Source: Bacteroidota bacterium (lineage in GTDB: Bacteria > Bacteroidota > Bacteroidia > Chitinophagales > Saprospiraceae). Taken from it: a stretch of 64,000 nucleotides of DNA. The stretch spans positions 62,001 through 126,000 of the forward strand of contig JAKOVW010000008.1 of NCBI GenBank assembly GCA_029781865.1, written 5' to 3'. Position 1 is the stretch's first letter. Each line of letters begins with the position of its first letter. The position numbers and the translations under genes were made by a program. Below, in pieces: positions 62,439 through 64,000 of this stretch. The notes under the pieces were generated by a model, which worked only from the letters and a program-made list of their open reading frames with translations, had not been told where the DNA came from and did not search any database.

Positions 62439-63048
62439 GCGATTGAGTCTTTTTAAAAATTGCGAAAAATTAACCATTAATTGCTAATTGTTTGGAAACT
62501 TTAACATTTTATGAACAATATAAGCTTAACACAATTAGCCCAAAAAAAGATTTGTAATGGCTATTTTTTTAATCAAAGTCAAATACATATGAATTAAAAA
62601 AAGTGTAATAAATGATATTTTATTCTACATTTCTTATTATTTCAATATATAATTTTGTCTAATTGTAGATATCCCAATACATGAGCCTGATTTTACTCTT
62701 GGGAATTGGTAAAATATTAAATCCGGTTTGTGAACTGCATTCAAATTCGAACCCGCCCTTTTACTATTTAGCCCTATTAAACGTGATCTGATCCAAGCTG
62801 ATTTAATTGCTTCAAAAGGACTTTTAATTGAATTACCTGTGCAATTTAATGATATGAGCTTCGCATTCAATTTCAGATTCAAACAGGATGAGCTATCTTC
62901 AAAACACAGCGTGTTGTTCTGATTTTTTTTCACCCATTATATTCCGGCAATCAAAAAAATAGCTGCTATGTTAAGACATAACAGCTATTTGAAAATCCGT
63001 ACTAATTTTTAAAAATCTATATTGACCTACTATTACTTCGCTTTGTTT
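62439..63048. other. Intergenic region of about 610 bp within the PKD array
   Basis: It contains the leader of the 62438 gene at its left end and a terminator for the 63049 gene at its right end. A 98-codon minus-strand frame (62637-62933) lacks a signal peptide or domain, differs in composition from the genes around it and is probably not real. I see nothing else. Confidence 0.55.
62953..62990 (-). terminator. Rho-independent terminator after third PKD gene
   Basis: On the minus strand AAATAGCTG pairs with CAGCTATTT (62990-62982 and 62965-62957), extended by an inner ATGT/ACAT pairing, and a run of seven T (62959-62953) follows. It is 58 bp after the stop codon at 63049. Confidence 0.85.
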
Positions 63049-64000
63049 TTAATCTGCAATGATAAATTTTCTGACGTAGGTATTTAAACCTGTATTGATT
63101 TTCATAAAATAACTTCCCTTACTAAATTCTTTAATCTGAATTTTAAAATCATTTTCGTGGAAGGTGTTTTGATAAACGGTTTTTCCGGTTGGATCCATAA
63201 TCCGAATTGCATTTACCGGATTTATTTCGTTTCCTGCAGAAACATAAATATAATCATTTGCCGGGTTCGGATAAATCAATGGAAGATCTTCTTCTGTGTG
63301 GTTTGAACGATCATTCAGATTAACACCAAACGGATTATCGGAAAACATAAAACGTTTTGTTTTGGTATGTTCCGGACACAAAACGGTTGACAATACCTGA
63401 ATGTATTGTTGTTTAGTCAGTGCATTGGATCCGTTGGTATTCTTAACGGTAAGTTTTACCGTATATCTTCCCTTTTTATTAAAGGTAATTTCCGGATTTT
63501 TTTCTGTAGAAGTCAAAGGAGTTCCTCCTTCAAATTGCCATTCCCAATCGGTTACATCCGAAGATGATTTATCAAAGAATTTGACTTTTAACGGAGCACA
63601 ACCTCTCACCGTATCCACTTTGTAATTCACTTTGGGCACCAGGTAAACAGCAATGTGTTTTTCAAAAGTATCCAGTCCGCATTCATTCTGTACAATTTGT
63701 TTTACATCAAATTCTCCTTCAACTCCAAAATCATGAACCGGATTTTCCTCGAAGCTGGCCTGTCCATCGCCAAAATCCCAGAAATAATTTGTTGCTCCTG
63801 TAGACTGACTGGTGAAAATGGATTTAAATCCGCTGATCACATTAGTAAATGCAGCAGTAGGTTCAGTTTTGACTTCAATGAATTCTTTAATACCCAAAGA
63901 ATCCGAGAAAAAGTTATTGTACGCAAATAAACTCACATCGAATTTACCAACTGTATTGTATGTAACTGTAGGATTTTTATCCGAACTGGTGGAAGGATTG
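63049..64000 (-). CDS. C-terminal part of a third PKD-repeat T9SS protein (5' end outside window)
   Basis: The frame is open to the right edge of the window. The translated part begins inside a PKD domain ('NPSTSSDKNPTVTYNTVGKF') and aligns throughout with the C-terminal 315 residues or so of the two neighbours. It contains a 'DFGDGQASFEENPVHDFGVE' domain, a 'VRGCAPLKVKFFDKSSSDV' domain and a type A T9SS sorting domain ('LIYPNPANDYIYVS' to 'YVRKFIIAD'). It is closest to the 59214 gene, sharing for example 'FIEVKTEPTA'. Whether it has a protease domain, and whether that is intact, lies outside the window. Confidence 0.9.
   Translation of the reverse strand, partial: NPSTSSDKNPTVTYNTVGKFDVSLFAYNNFFSDSLGIKEFIEVKTEPTAAFTNVISGFKSIFTSQSTGATNYFWDFGDGQASFEENPVHDFGVEGEFDVKQIVQNECGLDTFEKHIAVYLVPKVNYKVDTVRGCAPLKVKFFDKSSSDVTDWEWQFEGGTPLTSTEKNPEITFNKKGRYTVKLTVKNTNGSNALTKQQYIQVLSTVLCPEHTKTKRFMFSDNPFGVNLNDRSNHTEEDLPLIYPNPANDYIYVSAGNEINPVNAIRIMDPTGKTVYQNTFHENDFKIQIKEFSKGSYFMKINTGLNTYVRKFIIAD

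Noticed and set aside
62637-62933. 98-codon minus-strand frame in the PKD array
   Set aside because: Composition differs from neighbours and no motif or promoter is visible. It may be chance in a long AT-rich spacer.

Overview
The window looks like chromosomal DNA of a member of the Bacteroidota, most plausibly a Saprospiria-like bacterium. No taxon can be proven from the sequence alone. The signs are: several proteins ending in type IX secretion (T9SS) type A sorting domains, CarboxypepD_reg/TonB-type outer-membrane receptors, many lipoproteins with lipoboxes straight after a short signal peptide, ECF sigma factors paired with membrane proteins, a Bacteroidota-type S16 with a C-terminal extension, low GC, few Shine-Dalgarno sequences, and -7 elements of the form TAnnTTTG upstream of several genes. 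I saw no rRNA, tRNA, CRISPR array, insertion sequence or prophage.

Layout. 1-2.8 kb: the end of a T9SS cargo gene, a lipoprotein and an MFS-like transporter. 2.8-6.7 kb (minus): an operon of a large CarboxypepD-like lipoprotein, an ECF sigma factor, and a single-pass membrane protein with a C-terminal beta-barrel-like domain. 6.9-7.4 kb: an intergenic block of hairpin repeats. 7.5-13.5 kb: an outer-membrane beta-barrel receptor and a tricorn-type protease. 13.9-16.1 kb: the two-enzyme threonine-to-glycine pathway (tdh-kbl). 16.3-21.2 kb: arginine deiminase, a hotdog thioesterase, a YihY membrane protein, a DUF2461 protein, and a paaY/crotonase pair. 21.3-24.1 kb: a second ECF sigma/membrane-barrel pair with a divergent PepSY-like lipoprotein. 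24.3-26.8 kb: a cluster of a cytochrome-c-like lipoprotein, a DUF5777 barrel and a choice-of-anchor V T9SS protein. 27.2-31.5 kb: an exported TPR-CHAT protein and an unknown lipoprotein.

31.6-39.4 kb is mostly housekeeping on the minus strand: fused 2-oxoacid dehydrogenase E1, a COG2509 flavoprotein, kdsA, an HU/SPOR protein, an unknown helical protein and rpsP. 39.7-55.6 kb holds dinD, a TonB-dependent receptor, rpe, a T9SS protein, a DEDD exonuclease, a coiled-coil protein, pnuC, a transsulfuration-type PLP enzyme, an amino-acid permease, a D-cysteine desulfhydrase-like enzyme, tonB, a LOG protein, an aminotransferase and manC. 55.7-64 kb is a tandem array of at least three giant secreted PKD-repeat proteins; the two complete ones carry an M12B-like metalloprotease domain.

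Most notable: (1) two independent loci couple an ECF sigma factor, by overlapping genes, to one protein with a cytosolic N-terminus, one inner-membrane helix, a roughly 200-residue periplasmic linker and an outer-membrane-barrel-like C-terminus. This could be a one-chain trans-envelope anti-sigma sensor. (2) In the tandem metalloprotease array one paralogue keeps the zinc motif HELGH and its neighbour has HNLGH, which predicts a catalytically dead copy. (3) The heme-motif cluster at 24.3-26.8 kb uses unusual C-x4-C-H motifs in two of its three proteins.
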